Origin: Algibacter sp. L3A6
GTDB taxonomy: Bacteria; Bacteroidota; Bacteroidia; Flavobacteriales; Flavobacteriaceae
Assembly: GCF_009796825.1 (NCBI RefSeq)
Contig: NZ_CP047030.1
Location: 1,835,501-1,899,500 of the forward strand
Length of the DNA stretch: 64,000 nucleotides
Reading direction: 5' to 3'
Below, in pieces: positions 1 to 9,457 of this stretch (its first letter is position 1; every line of letters begins with the position of its first letter). A program made the translations under genes and the position numbers. The notes beneath the pieces are model-generated. The model did no database searches and was not told where the DNA came from. It saw nothing but the letters and a program-made list of their open reading frames with translations.

Positions 1-1
1 T

Positions 2-1870
2 TCCGTTAAAGCCATCAGAAAAATTTAAGTGTTCAAATTGATAATTTAAAAAGCCTTTGTCTTTGTGAAATAAACTAAAACCAGAATTAACCATTAATTG
101 GTTGCCTAAATTACCACCAATACCATTAAGATTGGTTAAATCTAAATTCCAATCTCTATTAAACTCTGGGTTGTAAAGCCCTTCGATGTTTCTAAAATTA
201 GTGCTAATATAGTCTGAATTGAAAAGCGCGTTTACATTCCAAAGGCTATCGGTTTTAATAAGTTGTTGTTCAATGTTCAGTTTTCCTGCAAAGCCATCGT
301 TATTTTTATCATCGGTGTTAGAAAATAAGTTTAAATCGTTTTTACTTCCGGCAAGTTCAAAATTAATAATTGTTTTTTCCGAAGGATGATAAGTACCATT
401 AACTACGGCAAGTTGTAGTTTAGTTGGGGCAATTAACTGGATAATAGGCGCGTAGTTACCTTGTAGAATACCAACATATTCGTAGATGTTATTAATGGCG
501 TTGCTGCTACTTAAGGCGTAATCTCCAAGGTTGTCGCCAACACGGGAGAAGGTTACACGGTAAAGTTCATCATCTTCATTATTAGAAAACACAAAAACTT
601 CAGCACCATCAATCAGTTCTTTTTTATATAGAATTCTATTTTCATTTAAGGCCTCTTGTACTTCAGAGGGTGCAACCATTAAAGATTTATCATCGCCAGC
701 ATCAGCTAAAATTTGTACGTGTTCTTCAGATAGGTTTTGTTGCAAAGGCTGGTTTTTTGAATCATTTTCAGAATAAACAGAAACTCCAATTTTTAATTTT
801 TCATTTTGAAATGTTCCACCACCATAAGCCACAAAACGCGAGTAGTTTCTATCACTAAATTGATAGTCTACAGTAATTCGCATTTCGGAAGTTATCGGGA
901 ATGTGGAGTTAAAAATAATTTCTCCAGCATTGTAATCAATAATATAATCTTGGTCCTCGCCACGTTTTACGGCTGTACCATTTACGTAAACGGTTTCACT
1001 TCCTGAAACTATAAGTACAAACAATTCGCCATTGGTACCTTGTAATTTGTAAGGGCCTTGGTTGCCTTCTTGGGCTGTAAATTGGCTAGTTGTAAATTGA
1101 CCACGCACTAAAGCTCCTGCGGCAAATAAATCGGTTTGTTGGCTATCGTCTCCTAGGTTTAAATTAAAATTTAAACCTTGTACACGTTTAGAGAAACTTG
1201 CGAAATAAGAATCTGTATTTGTTAAATCGATATCTCCAGCTCTAATGTTCCAATCTTTGGTAAAGAGCTCTATAAAAACTTGATCAAATTCATCTAAACG
1301 CTGGCTGTAACCACTTTCTTGTAAAGGAATATTTGCATCCTGTATAGAGGCGCGGAGTGACACTTTCTCATTTAATTTTCCTGTAATTTGAAGATCGAGC
1401 TCACTATTTAAAACCGAATTTTGATTGTTACCAATAGTAACACCACGAGAAATACTTCCCGAAGTGGTTAAACCATCAAAAGGAATCGTGCTTTTTTCGG
1501 TATTTGGTTGTGATAGTTTGTATAATTTTTGGAGGTTATCTGTGTTTTTTACAATAATATTTTCGTCTAACTGCTTGTAGGTTTTAGTTAAAAAATCAGG
1601 AAACTTCAAGTAGTTAATAATTATCGAATCGCTAGATATAGGTTGCTTAAACGTTAATAGAGCTTTTGGGAAGTCAACTTGGTAAAGACTACTATCTATG
1701 CGTGTACCATCTTTAGTTGTTATAGAAAACTGACTCGAATTAATACTCACGCTATCTATTAAAATAATTTGTTTTACAGCAACGGTTTTAGTTTTGTAGA
1801 TAGAAGTTTGCTCTTGCGAAAACCCGCAAAAACCAATAAAAACTAAAATTATGCTCGTAAAAAACTTCAT
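2..1870 (-). CDS. Large outer-surface/outer-membrane protein, C-terminus cut by window edge
   Basis: On the minus strand the frame starting with ATG at 1870 stays open to the window edge (623 codons). It begins with a signal peptide (MKFFTSIILVFIGFCGFSQ). Residues about 130-230 hold a beta-rich stretch with GSISRGVTIG and LRAGD-like turns. Around residues 285-315 there is a YVNGTAVKRGEDQDYIIDY element followed by G-x-I-x-F, a pattern I associate with large Bacteroidota surface and barrel proteins such as SprA. The rest alternates polar and hydrophobic residues as in a beta barrel. Exact function unknown. It is divergent from the exodeoxyribonuclease gene. The missing part lies left of base 1. 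Confidence 0.75.
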   Translation of the reverse strand, partial: MKFFTSIILVFIGFCGFSQEQTSIYKTKTVAVKQIILIDSVSINSSQFSITTKDGTRIDSSLYQVDFPKALLTFKQPISSDSIIINYLKFPDFLTKTYKQLDENIIVKNTDNLQKLYKLSQPNTEKSTIPFDGLTTSGSISRGVTIGNNQNSVLNSELDLQITGKLNEKVSLRASIQDANIPLQESGYSQRLDEFDQVFIELFTKDWNIRAGDIDLTNTDSYFASFSKRVQGLNFNLNLGDDSQQTDLFAAGALVRGQFTTSQFTAQEGNQGPYKLQGTNGELFVLIVSGSETVYVNGTAVKRGEDQDYIIDYNAGEIIFNSTFPITSEMRITVDYQFSDRNYSRFVAYGGGTFQNEKLKIGVSVYSENDSKNQPLQQNLSEEHVQILADAGDDKSLMVAPSEVQEALNENRILYKKELIDGAEVFVFSNNEDDELYRVTFSRVGDNLGDYALSSSNAINNIYEYVGILQGNYAPIIQLIAPTKLQLAVVNGTYHPSEKTIINFELAGSKNDLNLFSNTDDKNNDGFAGKLNIEQQLIKTDSLWNVNALFNSDYISTNFRNIEGLYNPEFNRDWNLDLTNLNGIGGNLGNQLMVNSGFSLFHKDKGFLNYQFEHLNFSDGFNG

Positions 1871-2086
1871 GGATACACTTAAACTACAAAAACTTTAAAA
1901 TATTTTGTTGATAGCTTGGTTAAAACTCCTCTGTAAATTATAGTGTAAAAGTAGCGTATTATTTATTTTAGCTGAAATTAGATTTGTTGTCAAGCAAATT
2001 GATTTGCGTAAAGGTGAAAATCTTTATAATTAATAGCATAATTTAAACAAAATCCCTCGGTATTTGTATCGTGGTAAAAGAGAAAC

Positions 2087-2848
2087 ATGAAAATTATATC
2101 ATATAACGTAAACGGTATTCGTGCCGCATTAAAAAAGGATTTTATTGGTTGGTTAAAAAGTGCAAACCCAGATGTTATTTGTTTGCAAGAAACCAAAGCC
2201 ATGAAAGAGCAGTTAGATTTAGAGGTTTTTGAAGAGGCAGGTTACATTTATAACTATTGGTATAGTGCACAGAAAAAAGGCTATAGTGGTGTTGCTATTT
2301 TAAGTAAAATTGAACCAAATCATGTGGAGTTTGGCACAGGAATTGAGTCAATGGACTTCGAAGGTCGAAATATTCGTGCAGATTTTGAAGGTGTTTCGGT
2401 AATGAGTCTATATTTGCCATCGGGAACAAACAGTGCACGATTGAGCCATAAATTTGAATACATGGATATGTTTCAAGAGTATATAAATAACTTAAAAAAG
2501 GAAATTCCGAATCTTGTAATTTGTGGCGATTATAATATTTGCCACGAAGAAATAGATATCCATAACCCAAAAATGAAAGGTGTGTCTGGTTTTTTACCAG
2601 AAGAACGCGAGTGGTTAGGGCAATTTATTGATAACGGTTTTACCGATTCTTTTCGTTTCTTGCACCCAGAAACGCAAACCTTTAGTTGGTGGAGTTACCG
2701 AGCAAATTCTAGAGCCAATAATAAAGGTTGGCGTTTAGATTATGCTTTAGTTTCTCAACCCTTACAAGAAAACATAAAAAGAGCCGTTATACTTACCGAA
2801 GCTGTACATAGCGACCATTGCCCAATTTTAGTAGAAATAGAACAATAG
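2087..2848 (+). CDS. xth: Exodeoxyribonuclease III (AP endonuclease family 1)
   Basis: A 253-residue enzyme that cuts DNA at abasic sites and removes nucleotides from 3' ends in base-excision repair. The EEP-fold motifs are present in order: ISYNVNGIRAAL at the start, LQETK with the metal-binding Glu near residue 36, GVAILSK near 67, CGDYNICHEEIDIHNPK near 146, WWSYR near 203 with RLDYALVS following, and the final HSDHCPI with the catalytic Asp-His pair near 244. Length and motif spacing are normal for ExoA/XthA. The start codon gives the canonical MKIISYN beginning. It is followed 31 bases later by the OmpA-type gene on the same strand. Confidence 0.93.
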   Translation: MKIISYNVNGIRAALKKDFIGWLKSANPDVICLQETKAMKEQLDLEVFEEAGYIYNYWYSAQKKGYSGVAILSKIEPNHVEFGTGIESMDFEGRNIRADFEGVSVMSLYLPSGTNSARLSHKFEYMDMFQEYINNLKKEIPNLVICGDYNICHEEIDIHNPKMKGVSGFLPEEREWLGQFIDNGFTDSFRFLHPETQTFSWWSYRANSRANNKGWRLDYALVSQPLQENIKRAVILTEAVHSDHCPILVEIEQ

Positions 2849-2879
2849 TAAAACAACCAAAATTATAATCTCAATTACA

Positions 2880-3839
2880 ATGATTAAAAAAACCGCAATC
2901 ACGCTTTTAACACTGGCCGTTTTAACCAGTTGTGTCTCTCCAAAAGTTTATAAAGAACTGGAAAGTAAATACGCAAAACTAAAACAACAAAATCGAAAAA
3001 CTTCAGATGCTAACGAAGTGCTTTTAAGAGAGAAGACTGAAGCAGAAAATGAGTTAAAGCAATTGCATAAGGCTTACGATGAGGCTGTAGCGCAACGCGA
3101 CAAATTACAAGCCGATTATAACTCAACTAAATCTAATTACGATAATTTAAAGAACTCTTACGATGCTTTAGAGAAAAACAGCTCGGCGTCTATTGCTGCT
3201 AACTCTCAAAAAAACCGCGAGTTATTAGCACAGTTAGAAGCTAAAGAACAAGCATTATCAGCAGAGAATGCACGTTTAGAAAAACTTAAATCGGAGTTAG
3301 AAAACAGATCTAACCGTGTTGCAGAATTAGAAAGCGTAATAGCGGCCAAAGATGCTGCCATGACGGCTTTAAAAGATGCGATATCAAAAGCTTTAACCGA
3401 TTTTGAAGGTAAAGGTTTAACAGTAGAGCAACGCGACGGAAAAGTCTATGTGTCTATGGAAAACAAACTGCTTTTTAGTTCAGGAAGCTGGGCCGTTGGA
3501 GCCGAAGGTGCGCGTGCTGTAAAGCAACTAGGTAGTGTACTTGGTGACAATCCGGATATTGCAGTTTTAATCGAGGGACATACCGATAATGTACCTTATA
3601 AAGGTAACGGGATTTTAACAAGCAACTGGGATTTATCAACAAAACGAGCTACAGCAATTGTAACTATTTTACGTGAAAATGCCGATATCAATGCTGGAAA
3701 TTTAACAGCAGCAGGACGTGGCGAATTTGCACCAGTAGCAACAAACGAAACATCAGAAGGGAAAGCAAAAAACCGTCGTATTGAGGTGATTTTAACACCA
3801 AAATTAGATGAGCTTTCAAAATTATTAAACGATAACTAA
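2880..3839 (+). CDS. OmpA family lipoprotein with coiled coil
   Basis: A 319-residue envelope protein. The N-terminus is a lipoprotein signal (LLTLAVLTSCVSP, lipidated Cys at about residue 18). Residues about 25-165 are heptad-rich and charged (Lys/Glu/Ala), predicting a long coiled coil. Residues about 185-310 form an OmpA C-terminal domain with the peptidoglycan-binding signature IEGHTDNVPYKGNG and later LSTKRATAIV and RGEFAPVATNET..NRRIEV. The expected role is to tether the outer membrane to peptidoglycan. It could share a transcript with the nuclease upstream. A dispersed repeat with a strong hairpin begins 12 bases after its stop. Confidence 0.9.
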   Translation: MIKKTAITLLTLAVLTSCVSPKVYKELESKYAKLKQQNRKTSDANEVLLREKTEAENELKQLHKAYDEAVAQRDKLQADYNSTKSNYDNLKNSYDALEKNSSASIAANSQKNRELLAQLEAKEQALSAENARLEKLKSELENRSNRVAELESVIAAKDAAMTALKDAISKALTDFEGKGLTVEQRDGKVYVSMENKLLFSSGSWAVGAEGARAVKQLGSVLGDNPDIAVLIEGHTDNVPYKGNGILTSNWDLSTKRATAIVTILRENADINAGNLTAAGRGEFAPVATNETSEGKAKNRRIEVILTPKLDELSKLLNDN

Positions 3840-3850
3840 AACATTAATGT

Positions 3851-3956
3851 GGGCGTTACTCCTGCTACGCTTTTAAGGCGCAGCAGGAGTCGGGCTTTCA
3901 CTACTCGCTCCTTCCTTAGGTCAGGGAGCTCAAACAAGCCGTTCAATCCCTAACGT
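3851..3956. repeat. Dispersed intergenic repeat, copy A (GGGCGTTAC...ATCCCTAACG ends)
   Basis: Starts GGGCGTTAC and ends ATCCCTAACG, so the ends are short inverted repeats (GCGTTA/TAACG). The inside shares CACTACTCGCTCC and GGAGCTCAAACA.GCCGTTC with the element at 45441-45529. Copy A also carries its own 13-base stem with one mismatch (3858-3870 pairing with 3878-3890). No reading frame. The position just after the OmpA gene suggests it may also end that transcript. Confidence 0.75.
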
Positions 3957-4090
3957 AACTATTCTCAACGTTAGGTCTATATTACTGCATAATTCTTATT
4001 TACACGGCCACTGTAATCAAAAACACAGAAAACCCTTTCATTTTACAAGGAAATTATTATTTTTACCTTTTAAATCGAAATAGATAGGGG

Positions 4091-4561
4091 ATGAAATCAA
4101 AAGACAAAGGCGTCACAATAGACGGGATCGACAAAAAAATACTTAGAACTTTAATGGAAGATGCCAGAATTCCAATTCTGGAAATTGCTAGAAATGTAGA
4201 TATTTCGGGAGCAGCCATACATCAACGATTACGTAAGCTAGAGAAATCTGGAATTATATCGGGTTCAAAATTTGTAATCAACCCAAAAATGTTAGGTTAC
4301 GAAACCGTAGCCTTTATAGGTGTTTATTTAGATAAAGCCATACAGAATCCAGAAGCTATAAAGCAATTAAAAAAAGTGCCAGAAGTTTTAGAATGTCACT
4401 ACACCACAGGAAACTGGAATGTTTTAATTAAAATTTTGTGTAAAGATAATGCGCATTTAATGCATTTGCTTAATAACGAAATTCAGACTATTTCTGGTGT
4501 TTCTCGTACAGAAACCTTTATCTCTCTAGATCAACAAATAGATAGACAGATCACTATTTAA
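4091..4561 (+). CDS. Lrp/AsnC family transcriptional regulator
   Basis: A 156-residue feast/famine regulator. An N-terminal winged helix-turn-helix covers residues about 12-60 (IDKKILRTLMEDARIPILEIAR, then GAAIHQRLRKLEKSGII). The C-terminal RAM ligand-binding domain covers about 70-150 (YETVAFIGVYL ... HYTTGNWNVLIKILCKDN). Such proteins form octamers and respond to amino acids; the ligand cannot be told from sequence. An 8-base perfect hairpin lies inside the gene at 4164-4181 and may be chance. The gene stands alone, 71 bases before a broken outer-membrane protein gene. Confidence 0.92.
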   Translation: MKSKDKGVTIDGIDKKILRTLMEDARIPILEIARNVDISGAAIHQRLRKLEKSGIISGSKFVINPKMLGYETVAFIGVYLDKAIQNPEAIKQLKKVPEVLECHYTTGNWNVLIKILCKDNAHLMHLLNNEIQTISGVSRTETFISLDQQIDRQITI

Positions 4562-4631
4562 TTTAAAAACTTTATTCATCAATTGGAATGATTATTGATT
4601 CAACCTGAGTCATTAATCAAAAACTATTTTC

Positions 4632-5199
4632 ATGAAAAAGAAGTACTTAGCTCTATTTGTGTTAGCAGTTGTTTCAGTAGCATCGTATGCTCAAAAAGCA
4701 AGTGTAGAGAAATCAACTTACGGTATTCAAACAGGTTTTTTAGGTGTTTGGGTACATCGTGAAGTTAAATTATCTAATGAAATTGCGCTTCGTGCAGAAC
4801 TCGGAATGGATTTAGGTTTATGGGGCGGTTCATTTTATCCAAAATCGGGATATTTATTAGCTCCGGTAATTCGTTTAGAACCTCGTTGGTACTATAATTT
4901 GGATAAACGAGTTTCAAAAATCTAGAAGTATTTCTGGTAATGCTGGTAATTTTTTATCATTACAAACAAGTTATCATCCAAATTGGTTTACAATTTCTAA
5001 TTACGATAATGTAGAGGTTGTTAATCAAGTTTCAATTATTCCAACTTGGGGTATAAAGAGAAACATAGGTAAGCATTTTAATTACGAAATCGGAATAGGT
5101 ATTGGTTATGCGTATTACTTTGCTAAAAGTGCTGGTTATCTCGAAAATGAAGGTTACACCACCGTTAACCTTAATCTTCGAATTGGATATCGTTTCTAA
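4632..5199 (+). pseudogene. Small secreted beta-barrel-like outer-membrane protein, frameshifted
   Basis: The frame from 4632 encodes a signal peptide (MKKKYLALFVLAVVSVASYAQ) and beta-rich sequence, then hits TAG at about 4923. Moving by one base at the run of five A's (4916-4920) restores a good frame that runs to TAA at 5197 with aromatic-ended strands (YYFAKSAGYLENEGYTTVNL, ending RIGYRF, a typical barrel C-terminus). The whole span is 568 bases, that is 189 codons plus one extra base. It is either a recent single-base insertion or a sequencing error; repaired, it would be about 188 residues. Family unknown beyond porin-like. Confidence 0.75.
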
Positions 5200-5211
5200 T
5201 ACTTAAATTAT

Positions 5212-5259
5212 AATACTAAAAACCCCAATCGAAACAATTCGATTGGGGTTTTTAGTATT
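5212..5259. terminator. Bidirectional intrinsic terminator
   Basis: A perfect 22-base stem (5212-5233 with 5238-5259) around a 4-base loop. It has a GC core CCCCAATCGAA and A/T flanks that give a U-run in both directions. It lies between the convergent outer-membrane protein gene and glyS. Confidence 0.92.
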
Positions 5260-5291
5260 ATAAATGTAATTTACATTTAGTTTTTTAGATT

Positions 5292-6833
5292 TTACATCTT
5301 CATTAACCAAGTACGTACATCAACTTCTTGTTTTATTATTTTTTGTAAATCATCGATATTAACACGTTCTTGTTCCATAGTATCTCTATGTCTAATAGTT
5401 ACAGTGTTGTCTTTTAAAGTATCATGATCTACAGTAATACAAAATGGTGTTCCGTTAGCATCTTGTCTTCTGTAACGGCGCCCAACAGCATCTTTTTCAT
5501 CGTAAATTACGTTGAAATCCCATTTCAATTCTTCTACAATTTTACGAGCAACTTCTGGTAAACCATCCTTTTTAACCAATGGTAAAATAGCAGCTTTTAC
5601 TGGTGCTAAAACACTTGGTAGTTTTAAAACGGTTCTTGTAGTTCCGTTTTCTAATTCTTCTTCTTGTAAAGCGTTAGAAAATACAGCTAAGAACATACGG
5701 TCTAAACCAATAGAGGTTTCTAAAACGTAAGGTACATAGCTCTTGTTTTCTTCATGATCGAAATATTGTAATTTCTTTCCAGAGAATTCTTCGTGCGCTT
5801 TTAAATCAAAATCAGTTCTAGAGTGAATACCTTCTAGTTCTTTAAACCCGAAAGGGAATTTAAATTCAATATCTGCAGCAGCATCAGCATAATGTGCTAA
5901 TTTGTCGTGGTCGTGAAAACGGTAATTTTCCGCACCCATCCCTAAAGATAAATGCCATTTCATACGGGTTTCTTTCCAGTGCTCGTACCATTCTTTTTGT
6001 GTGCCTGGTTTAATGAAAAATTGCATTTCCATTTGTTCAAACTCACGCATTCTAAAAATAAACTGTCTTGCAACAATTTCATTTCTAAAGGCTTTTCCGG
6101 TTTGTGCAATTCCAAAAGGAATTTTCATACGTCCCGTTTTCTGAACATTTAAAAAGTTAACAAAAATACCTTGCGCTGTTTCTGGACGTAAATATAAATC
6201 CATAGCAGACTCTGCAGAAGCACCAAGTTTTGTTCCAAACATTAAGTTAAATTGTTTAACGTCTGTCCAGTTTCTACTTCCTGTTAAAGGATCTGCAATT
6301 TCTAATTCTTCAATTAGAGCTTTTACATCTGCTAAATCTTCTTTTTCCAAAGATTGACCCATTCGCGAAAGCGTTGCATTTATTTTTTCTTGATATCCAA
6401 CAACACGTCCGTTTGTTGCTAAAAATTCTTCTTTATTAAAGGCTTCACCAAAACGTTTTTCAGCTTTAGCGACTTCTTTATCAATTTTAGCTTCAATTTT
6501 AGCGCAATAATCTTCAATTAAAACATCGGCGCGGTAACGCTTTTTCGAGTCTTTATTGTCAATTAAAGGGTCGTTAAACGCATCAACATGTCCGGATGCC
6601 TTCCAAGTTGTTGGATGCATAAATATTGCGGCATCGATACCAACAATATTTTCGTTCATCTGTACCATGGCTTTCCACCAGTAGTCACGTATGTTTTTCT
6701 TTAACTCAGCACCATTTTGGGCGTAGTCGTAAACGGCGCTTAAGCCGTCGTATATTTCGCTACTTTGAAATACATATCCGTATTCCTTTGCGTGCGATAT
6801 TACCTTTTTAAATTTATCGTCTTGATTTGCCAT
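5292..6833 (-). CDS. glyS: Glycine--tRNA ligase (alpha2, eukaryote-like type)
   Basis: A 513-residue class II synthetase that charges tRNA-Gly with glycine. It is the single-chain dimeric type, as expected in Bacteroidota. Visible motifs include the N-terminal EYGYVFQSSEIYDGLSAVYDY, LYLRPETAQGIFVNF near residue 215, the motif 2 region AFRNEIVARQFIFRMREFEQMEMQFF near 248-273, and ETSIGLDRMFLAV (motif 3) near 369. The C-terminal anticodon-binding domain has ILPLVKKDG and GRRYRRQD..GTPFCITVDH. Full length. A promoter -7 box lies only a few bases upstream of the ATG, suggesting a leaderless message. Confidence 0.96.
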   Translation of the reverse strand: MANQDDKFKKVISHAKEYGYVFQSSEIYDGLSAVYDYAQNGAELKKNIRDYWWKAMVQMNENIVGIDAAIFMHPTTWKASGHVDAFNDPLIDNKDSKKRYRADVLIEDYCAKIEAKIDKEVAKAEKRFGEAFNKEEFLATNGRVVGYQEKINATLSRMGQSLEKEDLADVKALIEELEIADPLTGSRNWTDVKQFNLMFGTKLGASAESAMDLYLRPETAQGIFVNFLNVQKTGRMKIPFGIAQTGKAFRNEIVARQFIFRMREFEQMEMQFFIKPGTQKEWYEHWKETRMKWHLSLGMGAENYRFHDHDKLAHYADAAADIEFKFPFGFKELEGIHSRTDFDLKAHEEFSGKKLQYFDHEENKSYVPYVLETSIGLDRMFLAVFSNALQEEELENGTTRTVLKLPSVLAPVKAAILPLVKKDGLPEVARKIVEELKWDFNVIYDEKDAVGRRYRRQDANGTPFCITVDHDTLKDNTVTIRHRDTMEQERVNIDDLQKIIKQEVDVRTWLMKM

Positions 6834-6837
6834 GTTG

Positions 6838-6845
6838 CAAAAATA
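6838..6845 (-). promoter_or_regulatory. Promoter -7 box TATTTTTG for glyS
   Basis: On the minus strand TATTTTTG matches the Bacteroidota TAnnTTTG element and is followed by C. It ends 4 bases before the glyS ATG (6833-6831), so transcription would begin at or next to the start codon. No clear -33 TTG was seen. Confidence 0.45.
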
Positions 6846-6906
6846 AAAAAGCGTTTGAAACTATTCGTTATAATTAACTAAATTTACAGAACTACTTTTA
6901 ATTTAA

Positions 6907-7584
6907 ATGTTTAAATCTGTTGTAAATATATTTTTTCCGAAAGTGTGCTATGCTTGTCTTGGCACATTAAACGATAATGAAGATGCTATTTGTGTAGATT
7001 GCAGACACGATTTACCAGTTACTAATTTTCATTTGGATGATAGTGATGCCGTTAAAAAAGTACTTTACGGACGTTGTAAAATAGAACATGGTACGGCACT
7101 TTTCCGGTTTGAAAAAAAGAGCTTGGTGCAACAACTTATTCATGGCTTAAAATATAGAGGGTATCAAAATATTGGCTTTGTATTAGGTAATTGGCTTGGT
7201 GGCGAACTCCAAGAATTAGAAGCTTACCGAGATGTTGATGTGGTAATCCCGGTGCCATTACATAAAAAGAAACTGAGATCTAGAGGTTTTAATCAAGTTG
7301 AGAAGTTTGGGCAGCAAATAGCAGAAGCTTTAAATGCAGAATATTTGGATCAGGTTTTGGTGAAAATTTCTAATAATAAATCGCAAACTACAAAAGGACG
7401 TATTGCACGCTTAATTAATAGTGATGAGTTGTTCGCTTTAGAGCATAGAGAACTGATAGAAAGTAAGCATATTTTAATAGTTGACGATCTTATTACCACT
7501 GGCGCAACTTTAGAAGCTTGTATTTTAATTTTAAATCAAGCAAAAAATATAAAAATAAGTATTGCTACTGTGGCAATTGCTTAG
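6907..7584 (+). CDS. comF: ComF family phosphoribosyltransferase-like protein
   Basis: A 225-residue ComF/GntX-type protein linked in other bacteria to DNA uptake or to use of imported DNA. A zinc-finger-like start has two CxxC pairs (CYAC near residue 14 and CVDC near 28). The C-terminal PRTase domain has VIPVPLHKKKLRSRGFNQ near residues 113-130 and the PRPP-binding loop HILIVDDLITTGATLEAC near 187-204. Full length. It is divergent from glyS with about 70 bases between, and 57 bases before the next gene on the same strand. Confidence 0.93.
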   Translation: MFKSVVNIFFPKVCYACLGTLNDNEDAICVDCRHDLPVTNFHLDDSDAVKKVLYGRCKIEHGTALFRFEKKSLVQQLIHGLKYRGYQNIGFVLGNWLGGELQELEAYRDVDVVIPVPLHKKKLRSRGFNQVEKFGQQIAEALNAEYLDQVLVKISNNKSQTTKGRIARLINSDELFALEHRELIESKHILIVDDLITTGATLEACILILNQAKNIKISIATVAIA

Positions 7585-7641
7585 GGTTTTAAGCGTTATA
7601 TCTTTAAAATTATGTAGGTTTGTGAAAATTTTTAATAGGTA

Positions 7642-9246
7642 ATGAATAAAACACTTTCGAATTTTATTTTAGCTGCGGTTATTGGTCTTATTTTTATTAA
7701 TTGTGCCAATCGAGGAACTCCAGATGGTGGTCCAAAGGACGTGACACCACCTGTTATTGTTAAAACAGAGCCTGCAAACTTAACAACTAATTTTAAGGGC
7801 AACGAAATAAAAATTTATTTTGATGAGTACGTCAAAATGAAAGATTTAAATAAACAGCTTATTATTTCGCCACCCATGAAAAACCAGCCGGAAATTACAC
7901 CTATGGGAACGGCTAGTAAATACATTACTATTAAAATTCACGATACACTAAAGCCTAATACCACTTACGCTTTTAATTTCGGTAACAGTATTCAGGATAA
8001 TAATGAAGGAAATCCATATCCTTATTATCGCTACGTGTTTTCTACAGGAAGCTATATTGATTCATTAAATGTAAAAGGGAGCGTTGTAGATGCTATAAAA
8101 CCAAAACCAGACACCTTTGTTTCGGTTATGTTGTACGAGGTCGATTCTACTTTTACAGATTCTATTGTGTATAAGGAAACTCCAAAATATATCACGAATA
8201 CTTTAGATAGTGTTACTACATTTTCTGTAGATAATATTAAGGCGGGTAAATACATGCTTTTGGCTTTAAAAGATGCGAATTCTGATAATAAATTTCAGCA
8301 AAAAGTTGATCAAATTGCTTTTCACAAAAGCTTTATTACTGTGCCGAATGATTCGCTTTATACATTGAAATTATTTAATGAAGAGTTAGATTACAAAGCA
8401 ACCCGACCAATGATTGTTGCTGGAGAAAAAATTGCTTTTGGTTATGAGGGTGATTATGAAGGTATGAAGATTACCTTAAATTCTGATGTGCCGGAAGATT
8501 TTGAATATCGTATTTTAAAAGATGCAAAAACTGATACACTTAACTATTGGTATAAGCCGAAATTAGAAGTAGATTCTTTACTTTTTACGGTTTCGAATAC
8601 GGACTACGAAAAAGATTATACCGTTAGAGTAAGAAAGCTAGAGCGCGATAGTTTAGTCATACAATCAGCGCCTTCCGGAGCAGTTGGGTTTACCGAATCT
8701 TTTTATATCACTGGAAGTACGCCGTTTGTTGATTTCAATGCTGAAAAAATGACGGTTTTAGATAAAGATTCTACCAAGGTGACATTTACAACTAAGTTTG
8801 ATACTATAAACAATATGTATCAATTCGATTTTGAAAAAACAGCAGATAATAGTTATCAAATTCAAATACTACCAGAAGCATTTGTCGATTTATATAATGA
8901 GAAAAATGACACGTTAAATTACTCGTTTAAAACTAAAAAAGAGTCTGAATTCGGGTATGCCCGTTTTACTTTAATTAATGCAACCTACCCACTAATTATA
9001 CAATTAACTGATGATAAAGGAGAGGTGAAAAGAGAGAAGTTGGCTAAAACCGAAGGTGTTGTCGACTTTTTTAACGTAGCGCCAGCAACGTATAAAATAC
9101 GTGTAATTCATGATGCGAATGGTAACGGGAAATATGACTCGGGTAATTATTTAAAAAAGATACAACCGGAAAAAGTAAGTCATTTTAAAGCAATAGAAAT
9201 TCGTGCCGATTGGGGTTATCCAGAAACGTTATCGTTTAAGGATTAA
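7642..9246 (+). CDS. Lipoprotein with SbsA-type Ig-like domain (Big_5)
   Basis: A 534-residue envelope lipoprotein. The lipobox is GLIFINCANRG (Cys at about residue 21), followed by the family-typical GTPDGGPKDVTPPVIVKTEPAN. Residues about 35-135 form an SbsA Ig-like domain with IKIYFDEYVKMKDL and KPNTTYAFNFG. The rest is beta-rich and ends with a YKIRVIHDANGNGKYDSGN segment, another common element of these proteins. Its biochemical role is not known; it lies downstream of comF. A TAGGTTTG box at 7615-7622 could be its own promoter. Confidence 0.85.
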   Translation: MNKTLSNFILAAVIGLIFINCANRGTPDGGPKDVTPPVIVKTEPANLTTNFKGNEIKIYFDEYVKMKDLNKQLIISPPMKNQPEITPMGTASKYITIKIHDTLKPNTTYAFNFGNSIQDNNEGNPYPYYRYVFSTGSYIDSLNVKGSVVDAIKPKPDTFVSVMLYEVDSTFTDSIVYKETPKYITNTLDSVTTFSVDNIKAGKYMLLALKDANSDNKFQQKVDQIAFHKSFITVPNDSLYTLKLFNEELDYKATRPMIVAGEKIAFGYEGDYEGMKITLNSDVPEDFEYRILKDAKTDTLNYWYKPKLEVDSLLFTVSNTDYEKDYTVRVRKLERDSLVIQSAPSGAVGFTESFYITGSTPFVDFNAEKMTVLDKDSTKVTFTTKFDTINNMYQFDFEKTADNSYQIQILPEAFVDLYNEKNDTLNYSFKTKKESEFGYARFTLINATYPLIIQLTDDKGEVKREKLAKTEGVVDFFNVAPATYKIRVIHDANGNGKYDSGNYLKKIQPEKVSHFKAIEIRADWGYPETLSFKD

Positions 9247-9268
9247 TTAAGCGACTCCCGTACTCCAT

Positions 9269-9355
9269 GTCACTTCGAATGAAATGAGAAGCCACATAAT
9301 AAAAGTAACGTAAAACGAGCCGCTTTATGAGATTTCTCACTGCGTTCGAAATGAC
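9269..9355. repeat. Inverted dispersed repeat (GTCAnTTCGAA ... TTCGAAATGAC)
   Basis: The left end GTCACTTCGAATGAAATGAG and the right end GAGATTTCTCACTGCGTTCG plus AAATGAC are imperfect inverted copies of one motif. Related half-copies occur at 10855, 10966 and 38148. It is non-coding and lies between two convergent genes. Confidence 0.6.
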
Positions 9356-9391
9356 AGAGCCAAACAGAACTTGCTAATAAAAAACGATATA

Positions 9392-9429
9392 AAAAAAGTC
9401 TCTGATTAATTTAAATCAGAGACTTTTTT
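9392..9429. terminator. Bidirectional intrinsic terminator
   Basis: A perfect 16-base stem (9392-9407 with 9414-9429) with core GTCTCTGATT, 6-base loop and A6/T6 flanks. It separates the convergent Ig-like lipoprotein gene and tyrS. Confidence 0.9.
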
Positions 9430-9457
9430 GTTTTTATAATTTACAATACGCTGTTTT

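Noticed and set aside
670..1006. Two small plus-strand frames
   Set aside because: Antisense shadows of the long minus-strand surface-protein gene, whose frame is protein-like throughout.
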